In this document: piece by piece, positions 15,504-21,474 of the stretch
How positions within the stretch are numbered: the first letter of the stretch is position 1
Layout: each line of letters opens with the position of its first letter
Origin: Patescibacteria group bacterium UBA5187
Lineage (GTDB): Bacteria; Patescibacteriota; Minisyncoccia; Phycocordibacterales; PALSA-1337
Length of the DNA stretch: 21,474 nt
Reading direction: 5' to 3'
Assembly (NCBI GenBank): GCA_002413065.1
Contig: DHWH01000032.1
Location: forward strand, 694 to 22,167
Translations under genes and position numbers: made by a program
The notes under the pieces: model-generated
Told to the model about the DNA's origin: nothing
The model's input: only the letters and a program-made list of their open reading frames with translations
The model's database searches: none

Positions 15504-16862
15504 ATGACTTCCATTGCTAATCCGAAGGGAACAGGCATCCTCATCATAGGTGATTTGCTCGCCTTTATATTTTCTTTGATTGCCACTCTGGCCATCCGTT
15601 ACTGGCAAATACCGTCGCATACATTGCTTGCAAGCCACGTACCTGCTTTCGCCATTCTTTTTATCGTATTCATCCTCATTAACTTCAGTGCCGGCCTGTA
15701 TGACAAGCAGGTTGCTATCATCCGCAATCGAAGCCAGGGGTTGTTCATCCGTGCACAGATCGTAAACGCAATCATCGGCATCATTTTCTTTTACCTCATG
15801 CCGGTGACCATCGCTCCGAAAGCGAATCTCTTTATATTTTTTATCATTTCAACCGCACTCTTGCTGTTGTGGCGCATCGTGATGTTTCCGGTCGTTTCCG
15901 CCACCAGAAAACAGAATGCGATTTTGGTGGGATCCGGTGCAGATGTCGATGACCTCCGTGAAGAGATAGAAGGGAATATCCGCTACGGTCTTGCATTCAA
16001 AGAATCCATACAACCGCATTCTTCGGTCACTGAAACAGTGAAGGCGATCTCCGAAGCAGTGAGCCGTACGCAATCGAATGTCATCGTCGCCGATCTGCAT
16101 GACCCGGCCATCGAATCCGCCATGCCATTTTTGTATTCTCTGGTTTTCTCCGGAATGCAGATCATCGATGCAAGCAAGCTGTACGAATTGATATTCGATC
16201 GCATTCCGTTATCAATGGTGGGAGAACGATGGCTGGTAGAAAATTCCAGTTCAGCACTCGGTAATCGTCGTCTCTATGACGGATTGAAAAGGATTATTGA
16301 TGTGATCGTTTCTTTTATTGGCGGCGTTATTTCGCTGGTTTTCTATCCATTCGTATACGTGGCAATAAAATTGGAAGATCGCGGCCGGATCTTCATTATC
16401 CAGGAGCGTACCGGTAAAAATGGCAAACCGGTCAAGATCATAAAGTTCCGCAGCATGTCAGGCAATGATCATGGAAAGTATGGGGCAACCGGTACGACAA
16501 AAAATGTGGTCACTCGCGTGGGTAAATTCCTCAGAGTCTCGCGTATCGATGAAATTCCGCAATTTTGGAATGTATTCCGCGGCGATCTTTCCTTGGTGGG
16601 TCCTCGTCCGGAATTGCCTCCTCTCGTTGATATCTACGAAAAGGAAATTTTGTATTACAATGCGCGCCATCTTGTGAAGCCGGGATTGTTCGGTTGGGCG
16701 CAGATCTATCATGAGGCTCATCCTCATCATGCGGTTGCCACCGAAGATACGCGCGACAAGTTGTCCTACGATCTGTATTACATCAAAAACAGGTCGCTTG
16801 CTCTGGATTTGAAGATTATTTTAAGGACGCTGCAGATTTTGCTGAAGAGGGCGGGGAGGTAA
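15504..16862 (+). CDS. Polyprenyl-phosphate sugar-1-phosphate transferase (WbaP/EpsL type), 452 aa
   Basis: It starts exopolysaccharide or O-unit assembly by moving a sugar-1-phosphate from an NDP-sugar to undecaprenyl phosphate at the inner membrane face. The N-terminal half has about four membrane helices and a CoA-binding-like region (NAILVGSGADVDDL). The C-terminal catalytic domain starts at KRIIDVIVSFIGG with its re-entrant helix and carries IFIIQERTGKNGKPVKIIKF, KFRSM (314-318), TRVGKFLRVSRIDEIPQFWN, SLVGPRPELP (GPRPELP 366-372) and ARHLVKPGLFGWAQ. Length and layout are typical. ATG 15504 is preferred: the TTG at 15468 has an AGGAG only 2-3 bases away and precedes the likely promoter. 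The divergent GT4 gene probably serves the same pathway. Confidence 0.92.
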   Translation: MTSIANPKGTGILIIGDLLAFIFSLIATLAIRYWQIPSHTLLASHVPAFAILFIVFILINFSAGLYDKQVAIIRNRSQGLFIRAQIVNAIIGIIFFYLMPVTIAPKANLFIFFIISTALLLLWRIVMFPVVSATRKQNAILVGSGADVDDLREEIEGNIRYGLAFKESIQPHSSVTETVKAISEAVSRTQSNVIVADLHDPAIESAMPFLYSLVFSGMQIIDASKLYELIFDRIPLSMVGERWLVENSSSALGNRRLYDGLKRIIDVIVSFIGGVISLVFYPFVYVAIKLEDRGRIFIIQERTGKNGKPVKIIKFRSMSGNDHGKYGATGTTKNVVTRVGKFLRVSRIDEIPQFWNVFRGDLSLVGPRPELPPLVDIYEKEILYYNARHLVKPGLFGWAQIYHEAHPHHAVATEDTRDKLSYDLYYIKNRSLALDLKIILRTLQILLKRAGR

Positions 16863-16889
16863 AGAGACGAAGTAAAGGGCTCGAAATGT

Positions 16890-16911
16890 GTAAATGCCTT
16901 CGGCTATTTAC
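16890..16911 (+). terminator. Hairpin between sugar transferase and secD, weak terminator
   Basis: Stem GTAAAT-GCC (16890-16898) with GGC-T-ATTTAC (16902-16911), loop TTC, one bulged T. There is no T-tract after it (AAATCTTCAC), so intrinsic termination is uncertain. Its 3' arm overlaps the -35 of the secD promoter. Confidence 0.35.
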
Positions 16912-16934
16912 AAATCTTCACTTGTGGCTATAAT
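16907..16934 (+). promoter_or_regulatory. Promoter of secDF
   Basis: TTTACA (16907-16912), 16-nt spacer, perfect TATAAT (16929-16934). Only eight bases separate it from the ATG of secD (16943), so the transcript should be leaderless or carry one or two extra bases. Confidence 0.75.
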
Positions 16935-16942
16935 AATCCAAT

Positions 16943-18292
16943 ATGTTAAAACACCGTGCCAGGGCAGTCATGCTCCTCATCGTAGCCGCAATCATCGGCT
17001 ATTTCGTTTACGCCAGCAATCAGCCCGGCAGTTCGCATCCATTTCGTCTGGGTCTCGACCTTTCGGGAGGAACGCACTTGGTATATCAAGCCGATATTTC
17101 CAAAATGGATCCGGCTGATGTCGCCGATTCCATGACAGCCTTGCGTGATGCCGTCGAGCGCCGCGTCAACCTCTTTGGTGTGAGTGAAGCTTTGGTCCAG
17201 ACTGAACAGGGCGCCGCGCTCAGTTCGAAAGAGAGTGCATACAAACTTGTCGTTGAATTGCCCGGAATTACAAACGTCGATGAGGCCGTGAAGTCGATCG
17301 GTGCCACGCCGAGCCTCGATTTCAGACTCGTGAGTGCCAAGGACATGAACGCCTTTCAGGCTTCAAGTTCGGCGTTTACATCGACCACGACACAACAGGC
17401 TGCATATCTCGCTTTGTTCAAGCCAACTGGTTTGAATGGCGGCATGGTCAGCAAAGCCAGTCTGCAGTTCAATTCAACAACCAACCAGCCGACCGTCGGT
17501 CTGGCATTCAATAGCGAAGGACGCATTCTTTTCAGTGAGATCACAAAAAAACATATTGGGGATTACATTGGAATATTCCTGGACGGTACTCCTATTTCGG
17601 TGCCGGTTGTTCGCGATGAAATAGCAGACGGCAAAGCGGAGATCAGCGGGACATTCACCCTCGAAGAAGCAAAGTCACTCGTACGCAATATTAACTACGG
17701 AGCATTGCCTATTCCTATAAGCTTGCTTTCTACTCAGACGATAGGTCCGTCACTCGGACAAGCAGCGGTGAATGGCGGCATCAAAGCGGGTATTGTCGCA
17801 TTCATCATTATTGCCTTGTTCCTTATTCTTTGGTACAGACTGCCAGGCGTGATCGCTGTAATAGCTTTGGGAATTTACACGGTCATCATGCTGGCATTGT
17901 TCAAATTGATCCCTGTAACTCTCACCGCCGCAGGTATCGCCGGTTTCATTATTACTATCGGTATGGCCGTTGACGCGAACATTCTTATTTTCGAACGCAT
18001 GAAAGAGGAGCTTGCTCGAGGCCGCAGCATTTGGGATGCTATGCATGAAGGATTCGCACGCGCATGGCTTTCCATTCGCGACTCGAACATTTCCAGTATC
18101 ATTACCGGTCTTATCCTGTACTACTTCGGCAGTACATCTATCGTGACGGGATTTGCCTTGGTATTCGTAGTCGGCGTATTGGTCAGTATGTTTACCGCGA
18201 TTACGGTGTCACGTTTATTCCTGTATGCAGTTGCACCGGCACGCACATCCAAGTTGAGCACTTTCCTTATCAGTAATGGATTTTTTAATTAA
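16943..18292 (+). CDS. secD: Protein translocase subunit SecD
   Basis: SecD with SecF uses the proton gradient to help pull proteins out of the SecYEG channel. The 449-aa product has an N-terminal membrane helix (~8-25), the GLDLSGGTHLVYQAD motif (from 37), a periplasmic P1 domain with VDEAVKSIGATPSLDFRLV and FTLEEAKSLVRNINYGALPI, and five C-terminal membrane helices of RND type including GMAVDANILIFERMKEELAR (V343-D344). It is shorter than E. coli SecD (615 aa), a common size in non-proteobacteria. secF follows after 8 bp. No yajC is seen next to it. The start has no SD and lies right at the predicted transcription start. Confidence 0.97.
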   Translation: MLKHRARAVMLLIVAAIIGYFVYASNQPGSSHPFRLGLDLSGGTHLVYQADISKMDPADVADSMTALRDAVERRVNLFGVSEALVQTEQGAALSSKESAYKLVVELPGITNVDEAVKSIGATPSLDFRLVSAKDMNAFQASSSAFTSTTTQQAAYLALFKPTGLNGGMVSKASLQFNSTTNQPTVGLAFNSEGRILFSEITKKHIGDYIGIFLDGTPISVPVVRDEIADGKAEISGTFTLEEAKSLVRNINYGALPIPISLLSTQTIGPSLGQAAVNGGIKAGIVAFIIIALFLILWYRLPGVIAVIALGIYTVIMLALFKLIPVTLTAAGIAGFIITIGMAVDANILIFERMKEELARGRSIWDAMHEGFARAWLSIRDSNISSIITGLILYYFGSTSIVTGFALVFVVGVLVSMFTAITVSRLFLYAVAPARTSKLSTFLISNGFFN

Positions 18293-18300
18293 TCAATACC

Positions 18301-19245
18301 ATGTGGGTCGTCAATAACAGAAAACTCTTCTATACTCTCTCCGCCATTCTGGTCATTGCTTCGTTTGTGGCACTTGCTATGTGGGGTCTCAAGCCAGGCA
18401 TTGATTTTACCGGAGGCACTCTTATCGACGCTGAATATCCGCAAGGCCGTCCTGCACAGTCAGAACTGACTTCCGCTATCTCCACGATCGATCCCAGCGC
18501 ATCCATCCGTCCTTCAGGTACAAATGGATACATCGTCCGCATGAAGCCTGTTGATCAGAATGAGAAGGCGGCTGTTATGAAGGCATTGTCTATTACGGAA
18601 GCAAGTTCCGCTTCGAGCAGTGCCGCAGCCGCTTCTTCGACGTCACTCGGCGTTGTCCGAACATTTGATTCCATCGGTCCTGTCCTCGGAGCCGAAGCAC
18701 TTCGCAAGGCATATGTTTCCATTATTTTGGTTATTCTTGGCATCGTTCTTTTCATCACCTTCGCTTTCCGTAAAGTTTCCGAACCGGTTTCTTCTTGGAA
18801 ATATGGATTGACTGCGATCATTGCCTTGGCCCACGACGTGATCATTCCTGTTGGTGTCTTTGCAGTTCTCGGTCACTTTGCCGGCTATGAAGTCGATACG
18901 CTCTTCGTGACCGCACTTCTCGTTGTGCTCGGTTTCTCAGTTCACGATACTATTGTTGTGTTCGATCGCGTTCGTGAAAATCTCCACTTGTCCCCAGCCA
19001 AGAAGCCTTTTGCCGATGTGGTAGGGGAGAGTGTCAGTCAGACATTCACACGTTCGATCAATACCTCTTTGACGACACTGATCGCTCTCGTCGTCCTCTA
19101 CGTTCTGGGCGGTTCAACAACCGAACATTTCTCGCTCGCGCTTATTATCGGTATTGCGGCAGGAACATATTCGTCAGTATTCATCGGTTCGCCTTTGTTG
19201 GTAACACTCGAGAAATGGGGAAGAAACAAAAAGGGAAAGAAATAA
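18301..19245 (+). CDS. secF: Protein translocase subunit SecF
   Basis: Partner of SecD, 314 aa. Motifs: N-terminal membrane helix (~9-29), KPGIDFTGGTLIDAEYP (GIDFTGG 33-39), DSIGPVLGAEALRKAYVSII at the second helix, LAHDVIIPVGVFAVLG, and HDTIVVFDRVRENL in the fourth helix with the conserved Asp pair region; SINTSLTTL near the end. A Ser/Ala-rich low-complexity stretch (ASSASSSAAAASSTS, ~101-115) sits in the periplasmic part before helix 2 and is unusual for the family. The start ATG follows AATCAATACC without an SD. An intrinsic terminator begins six bases after the stop. Confidence 0.97.
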   Translation: MWVVNNRKLFYTLSAILVIASFVALAMWGLKPGIDFTGGTLIDAEYPQGRPAQSELTSAISTIDPSASIRPSGTNGYIVRMKPVDQNEKAAVMKALSITEASSASSSAAAASSTSLGVVRTFDSIGPVLGAEALRKAYVSIILVILGIVLFITFAFRKVSEPVSSWKYGLTAIIALAHDVIIPVGVFAVLGHFAGYEVDTLFVTALLVVLGFSVHDTIVVFDRVRENLHLSPAKKPFADVVGESVSQTFTRSINTSLTTLIALVVLYVLGGSTTEHFSLALIIGIAAGTYSSVFIGSPLLVTLEKWGRNKKGKK

Positions 19246-19526
19246 CAAGAAAAAATAAAGCGGTCCCTTCCGGGTCCGTTTTATTTTATGTCTACATCCT
19301 TGAATGCGCCGATGGTACTCTCTACTGCGGCAGTACCAATAATCTCGAGAAACGCTTTCATCAGCACAATCACGCAAAATCAGGCGCTCACTACACTAAG
19401 ATCCGTCGCCCAGTGACTCTCAAATGGTCCGAGGTGCATTCTACGCTTGCGACTGCTAGAGCTAGGGAGGCGGAGATGAAAAGGATGACGAGGGAGGAGA
19501 AGGTTGTGGTGATAAAGGGAAGCTAG
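19215..19526 (+). CDS. GIY-YIG domain protein (UPF0213/YhbQ type), 103 aa
   Basis: Small single-domain GIY-YIG nuclease-superfamily protein. The core starts at FYVYILECADGTLYCGSTNN (Tyr25-Val-Tyr27 and Tyr37-Cys-Gly39), followed by LEKRFHQHN with Arg47, the AHYTKIRRPVTLKWSE strand and AREAEMKRMTREEK, which carries the conserved acidic residue. Relatives such as E. coli YhbQ are short proteins with DNA-nicking activity proposed; role here unknown. The only in-frame standard start is ATG 19215, 31 bp inside secF, so residues 1-10 are read from the secF tail in another frame. The secF terminator (19252-19287) lies within the ORF and encodes residues ~13-25. The stop TAG overlaps the stop of the convergent nuclease gene in one CTAG. 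Confidence 0.8.
   Translation: MGKKQKGKEITRKNKAVPSGSVLFYVYILECADGTLYCGSTNNLEKRFHQHNHAKSGAHYTKIRRPVTLKWSEVHSTLATARAREAEMKRMTREEKVVVIKGS
19252..19290 (+). terminator. Intrinsic terminator of secDF, inside the GIY-YIG ORF
   Basis: A 16-position stem (19252-19267 with 19272-19287, loop TTCC) has one T-T mismatch and one G-U; the 3' side is TTTTATTTTA. This is a strong rho-independent terminator by shape, located 6 bp after the secF stop and within the coding frame of the GIY-YIG gene. Confidence 0.8.
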
Positions 19527-20041
19527 AGGTCTGCGAAACTAAATATATATGAGTAAAGGTTTGGGATCTTTTTCTTTACATCAGCCAAGTTTATTTTAGT
19601 TGGTTTTGTAAAATAACGTTTAGGATGTTTAATAATGAAAACTTCAAATGAATCTAATTTTTCTTCTGTAAAAAATGTATTAAAATGAACCCAAATCAAA
19701 TAGTCAGAACGAATGTCTTTTTCTCCTATATTTTGAAATGCACTTTTACCTGTTGATTTTACTTCGACCATAATTTTATGTGACGGAGTTACTATAACTA
19801 GATCTGCTTGAGCATGATTAATCACTATTTTGTCTACTGCTAGATCAGATAATATTTTTTTGTTTGTTATCAGGCGAGCAACAAGAGATTCGCTTAAAAT
19901 AGGGGGTATTTTAGGGAATTGTATGTACTTTGCCAATACGTCACTTGTTCTTTGATCAGTTAAGTACTTAAAAGATCTTTTGAGAGATTGGGATAGGCTC
20001 TCAATATCCTGTTTCGAAAGGTGCTTAATTTGAGTCGTCAT
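19523..20041 (-). CDS. Predicted PD-(D/E)XK nuclease-like protein, 172 aa
   Basis: The first ~75 residues are helical (HLSKQDIESLSQSLKRSFKY) and may bind DNA. The central part has the PD-(D/E)XK pattern: Asp80 in AQADLVIVTPS, then IMVEVKST with Glu93 and Lys95, followed by a strand DYLIWVHFNTFF. This fits restriction-endonuclease-like or repair nucleases. No methyltransferase or specificity gene lies beside it, so it is an orphan; a Type II-like enzyme, a mobile-element leftover or a repair protein are all possible. It is visibly richer in A/T than its neighbours, suggesting transfer. It converges on the GIY-YIG gene with a 4-bp overlap and has its own promoter, with only a few bases of 5' UTR. 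Confidence 0.6.
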   Translation of the reverse strand: MTTQIKHLSKQDIESLSQSLKRSFKYLTDQRTSDVLAKYIQFPKIPPILSESLVARLITNKKILSDLAVDKIVINHAQADLVIVTPSHKIMVEVKSTGKSAFQNIGEKDIRSDYLIWVHFNTFFTEEKLDSFEVFIIKHPKRYFTKPTKINLADVKKKIPNLYSYIFSFADL

Positions 20042-20051
20042 AATAGTAGTG

Positions 20052-20081
20052 AGTATAGGATATGTGGCAGTATATAGGCAA
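20052..20081 (-). promoter_or_regulatory. Promoter of the nuclease-like gene
   Basis: On the minus strand TTGCCT (20081-20076), 18-nt spacer, TATACT (20057-20052), ten bases before the ATG. Predicted 5' UTR is three or four bases. Confidence 0.5.
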
Positions 20082-20128
20082 GTTAAATCAAGGTTTTAAG
20101 TATTTTGTCCAGACCTCACATATACCCC

Positions 20129-20156
20129 TTGACTTTATTTTCCTGGCCTGTAATAT
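20129..20156 (+). promoter_or_regulatory. Promoter of the 16S rRNA gene
   Basis: TTGACT (20129-20134), 16-nt spacer, TAATAT (20151-20156), ~300 bp before mature 16S. Together with the separate 23S promoter it indicates that 16S is transcribed on its own at this end. Confidence 0.75.
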
Positions 20157-20162
20157 GGTCTC

Positions 20163-20457
20163 TACGCCTTGAACGTCAAGGTGGTACTTTGAAAGTCATA
20201 TATTGAGAATGTATTTAATTTCTTCAATGCCTCCTTAACCCGGGGCAGGGAAGAAAAATGTTCTGTGCGGCTCTTAGCGGAGCCCTCAGATACAGTGCAA
20301 GTACAATGTTTATTTAAACAATGATTCCAATGAACCAATTCAGTTCTAATGAGCTAACAGGATACAACGAATTAATCTAGGAAAAGAAACTGATTTATTT
20401 TAGTCCTCACGGACTAGGGTGATCCCAGTAGCGCTTTCTATTTTGTTCCGTTCGTTT
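20163..20457 (+). other. 16S rRNA leader region
   Basis: No gene is seen in 20042-20457 apart from the two back-to-back promoters. The transcribed leader holds several hairpins: CCTTGA/TCAAGG at 20167-20181, GGCTC/GAGCC near 20265-20285, TGTTTA/TAAACA near 20308-20321, and AGTCC/GGACT at ~20402-20415. Some are likely parts of 16S precursor processing, whose 3' partner lies beyond the window. Confidence 0.5.
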
Positions 20458-21474
20458 ATAGTTAAGAGTTTGATCCTAGCTCAGGATGAACGCTGGCGGC
20501 GTGGATAAGTCATGCAAGTCAAGGGGGCTCCGCAAGGAGCAACCGGCAGACGAGGTAGTAATAATCAAGTATGTACCCCAGAGTCGAGCATAGCTATCCG
20601 AAAGGATAGGTAAATCTCGATAGTCTCGCAAGAGTAAAAATTTATTGCTCTGGGAACAGCTTGATCGGTATCAGCTAGTTGGTAAGGTAACGGCTTACCA
20701 AGGCTATGACGCCTAGGGGACCTGAGAGGGTGACCCCCACCGATGGGACTGAGATACGGCCCATACACCTACGGGTGGCTGCAGACGAGAATATTCCGCA
20801 ATGGACGAAAGTCTGACGGAGCGACGCCGCGTGGAGGATGAAGTGCTTCGGCATGTAAACTCCTTTTGCCAGGGAAAAAGTTATTGATTGTACCTGGAGA
20901 ATAAGAAGTTGCTAAACTCGTGCCAGCAGCAGCGGTAATACGAGTGCTTCAAGCGTTATCCGGAATCATTGGGCGTAAAGGGTGTGTAGGCGGCTATGTT
21001 AGTCTCGCGTAAAATCTTTCGGCTCAACCGAGAGCTCGCGTGGGAAACGGCATAGCTAAGAGGACGGGAGAGGTCTCTGGAACTCATGGTGTAGCGGTGA
21101 AATGCGTTGATATCATGGGGAACACCAAAAGCGAAGGCAAGAGACTGGTCCGCTCCTGACGCTGAAACACGAAAGCGTGGGTCGCGAATGGGATTAGATA
21201 CCCCAGTAGTCCACGCCCTAAACGATGATCTTTAGATTTGGGGAGTATCGACCCTCTCCGAGTCGTAGCAAACGCGTTAAAAGATCCGCCTGGGTAGTAC
21301 GACCGCAAGGTTGAAACTCAAAGGAATAGACGGGGACTTGCACAAGCGGTGGAACATGTGGTTTAATTCGACGCTAAACGAAGAACCTTACCAGGGTTAG
21401 AAATCCAAACGAAGACTCTCAGAAACGGGAGTCGCCGAAAGGCGTTTGGACAGGTGCTGCATGGCTGTCGTCAG
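20458..21474 (+). rRNA. rrs: 16S ribosomal RNA (3' truncated by the window)
   Basis: The 5' end is set by alignment to E. coli positions 8-27 (AGAGTTTGATCCTAGCTCAG at 20465-20484). The gene continues through the 530 loop (GTGCCAGCAGCAGCGGTAA, 20920-20938), ATTAGATACCCCAGTAGTCC (E. coli ~787-806), the 907-926 segment (AAACTCAAAGGAATAGACGG) and GGCTGTCGTCAG, about position 1065, where the window stops. The covered part is ~1,017 nt, about 48 nt shorter than E. coli. No intron is seen in this portion. Several positions differ from near-universal residues (G21A, G505U, C526A, U921A), a pattern known from Parcubacteria-like lineages. No 23S lies upstream within 9.4 kb in normal order. Confidence 0.97.

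Noticed and set aside
20042..20457. Short frames in the 16S upstream gap
   Set aside because: No start context, no recognisable peptide; the region is explained by two promoters and the 16S leader.

Overview
The window looks like part of a small-genome bacterium of the Patescibacteria/CPR (Parcubacteria-like). The evidence is: a 16S gene with Parcubacteria-type departures in the sites of the universal primers; group I introns inside 23S; rRNA genes that are not in 16S-23S-5S order; small envelope proteins of CPR type, including a Cys-rich DG..NG..E.G.DCGG.C motif protein; and almost no Shine-Dalgarno sequences before start codons. The phylum call is inference from these traits. No tRNA, CRISPR array, IS element or phage gene was seen.

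Layout, left to right. (1) 1-4150, + strand: the tail of an O-antigen-ligase-type membrane protein with TPRs, a 55-aa membrane micro-protein, and a 937-aa secreted beta-helix/LCAT-like lipase. (2) 4158-5340, - strand: rplJ-rplL with their own promoter and an L10-type autoregulatory leader, separated from the lipase by a shared bidirectional terminator. (3) 5370-6890, + strand: a winged-helix/nucleotidyltransferase-like regulator and a TM-helix-repeat (MscS-related) membrane protein. (4) 6945-11147, + strand: a 23S-5S transcription unit with a strong promoter, an attenuator-like leader, a 23S gene interrupted by two ORF-less group I introns (after U1931 and U2593 in E. coli numbering), and 5S. 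(5) 11151-14100, + strand: a tight three-gene operon of a polytopic membrane protein, a Cys-motif membrane-anchored protein and RodA. (6) 14121-14269: a long near-perfect palindrome between convergent genes. (7) 14276-16862: a divergent pair, a GT4 glycosyltransferase (-) and a WbaP-type sugar-phosphate transferase (+). (8) 16907-20041: secD-secF, a GIY-YIG protein whose ORF runs through the secF terminator, and a convergent PD-(D/E)XK nuclease-like gene. (9) 20129-21474: the 16S promoter, leader and first ~1 kb of 16S, cut off by the window edge.

Functionally the window joins translation (rRNAs, L10, L7/L12), protein export (SecDF) and envelope polysaccharide/peptidoglycan assembly (O-antigen-ligase-like protein, GT4, WbaP-like transferase, RodA). 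The points most worth a second look are the two 23S introns, one with a ~200-nt structured insertion in P1; the separation of 23S-5S from 16S; the attenuator-like rRNA leader; a compensatory U505-A526 change in the 16S 530 pseudoknot; the 149-nt palindrome; and promoters placed so close to start codons that several mRNAs should be leaderless.
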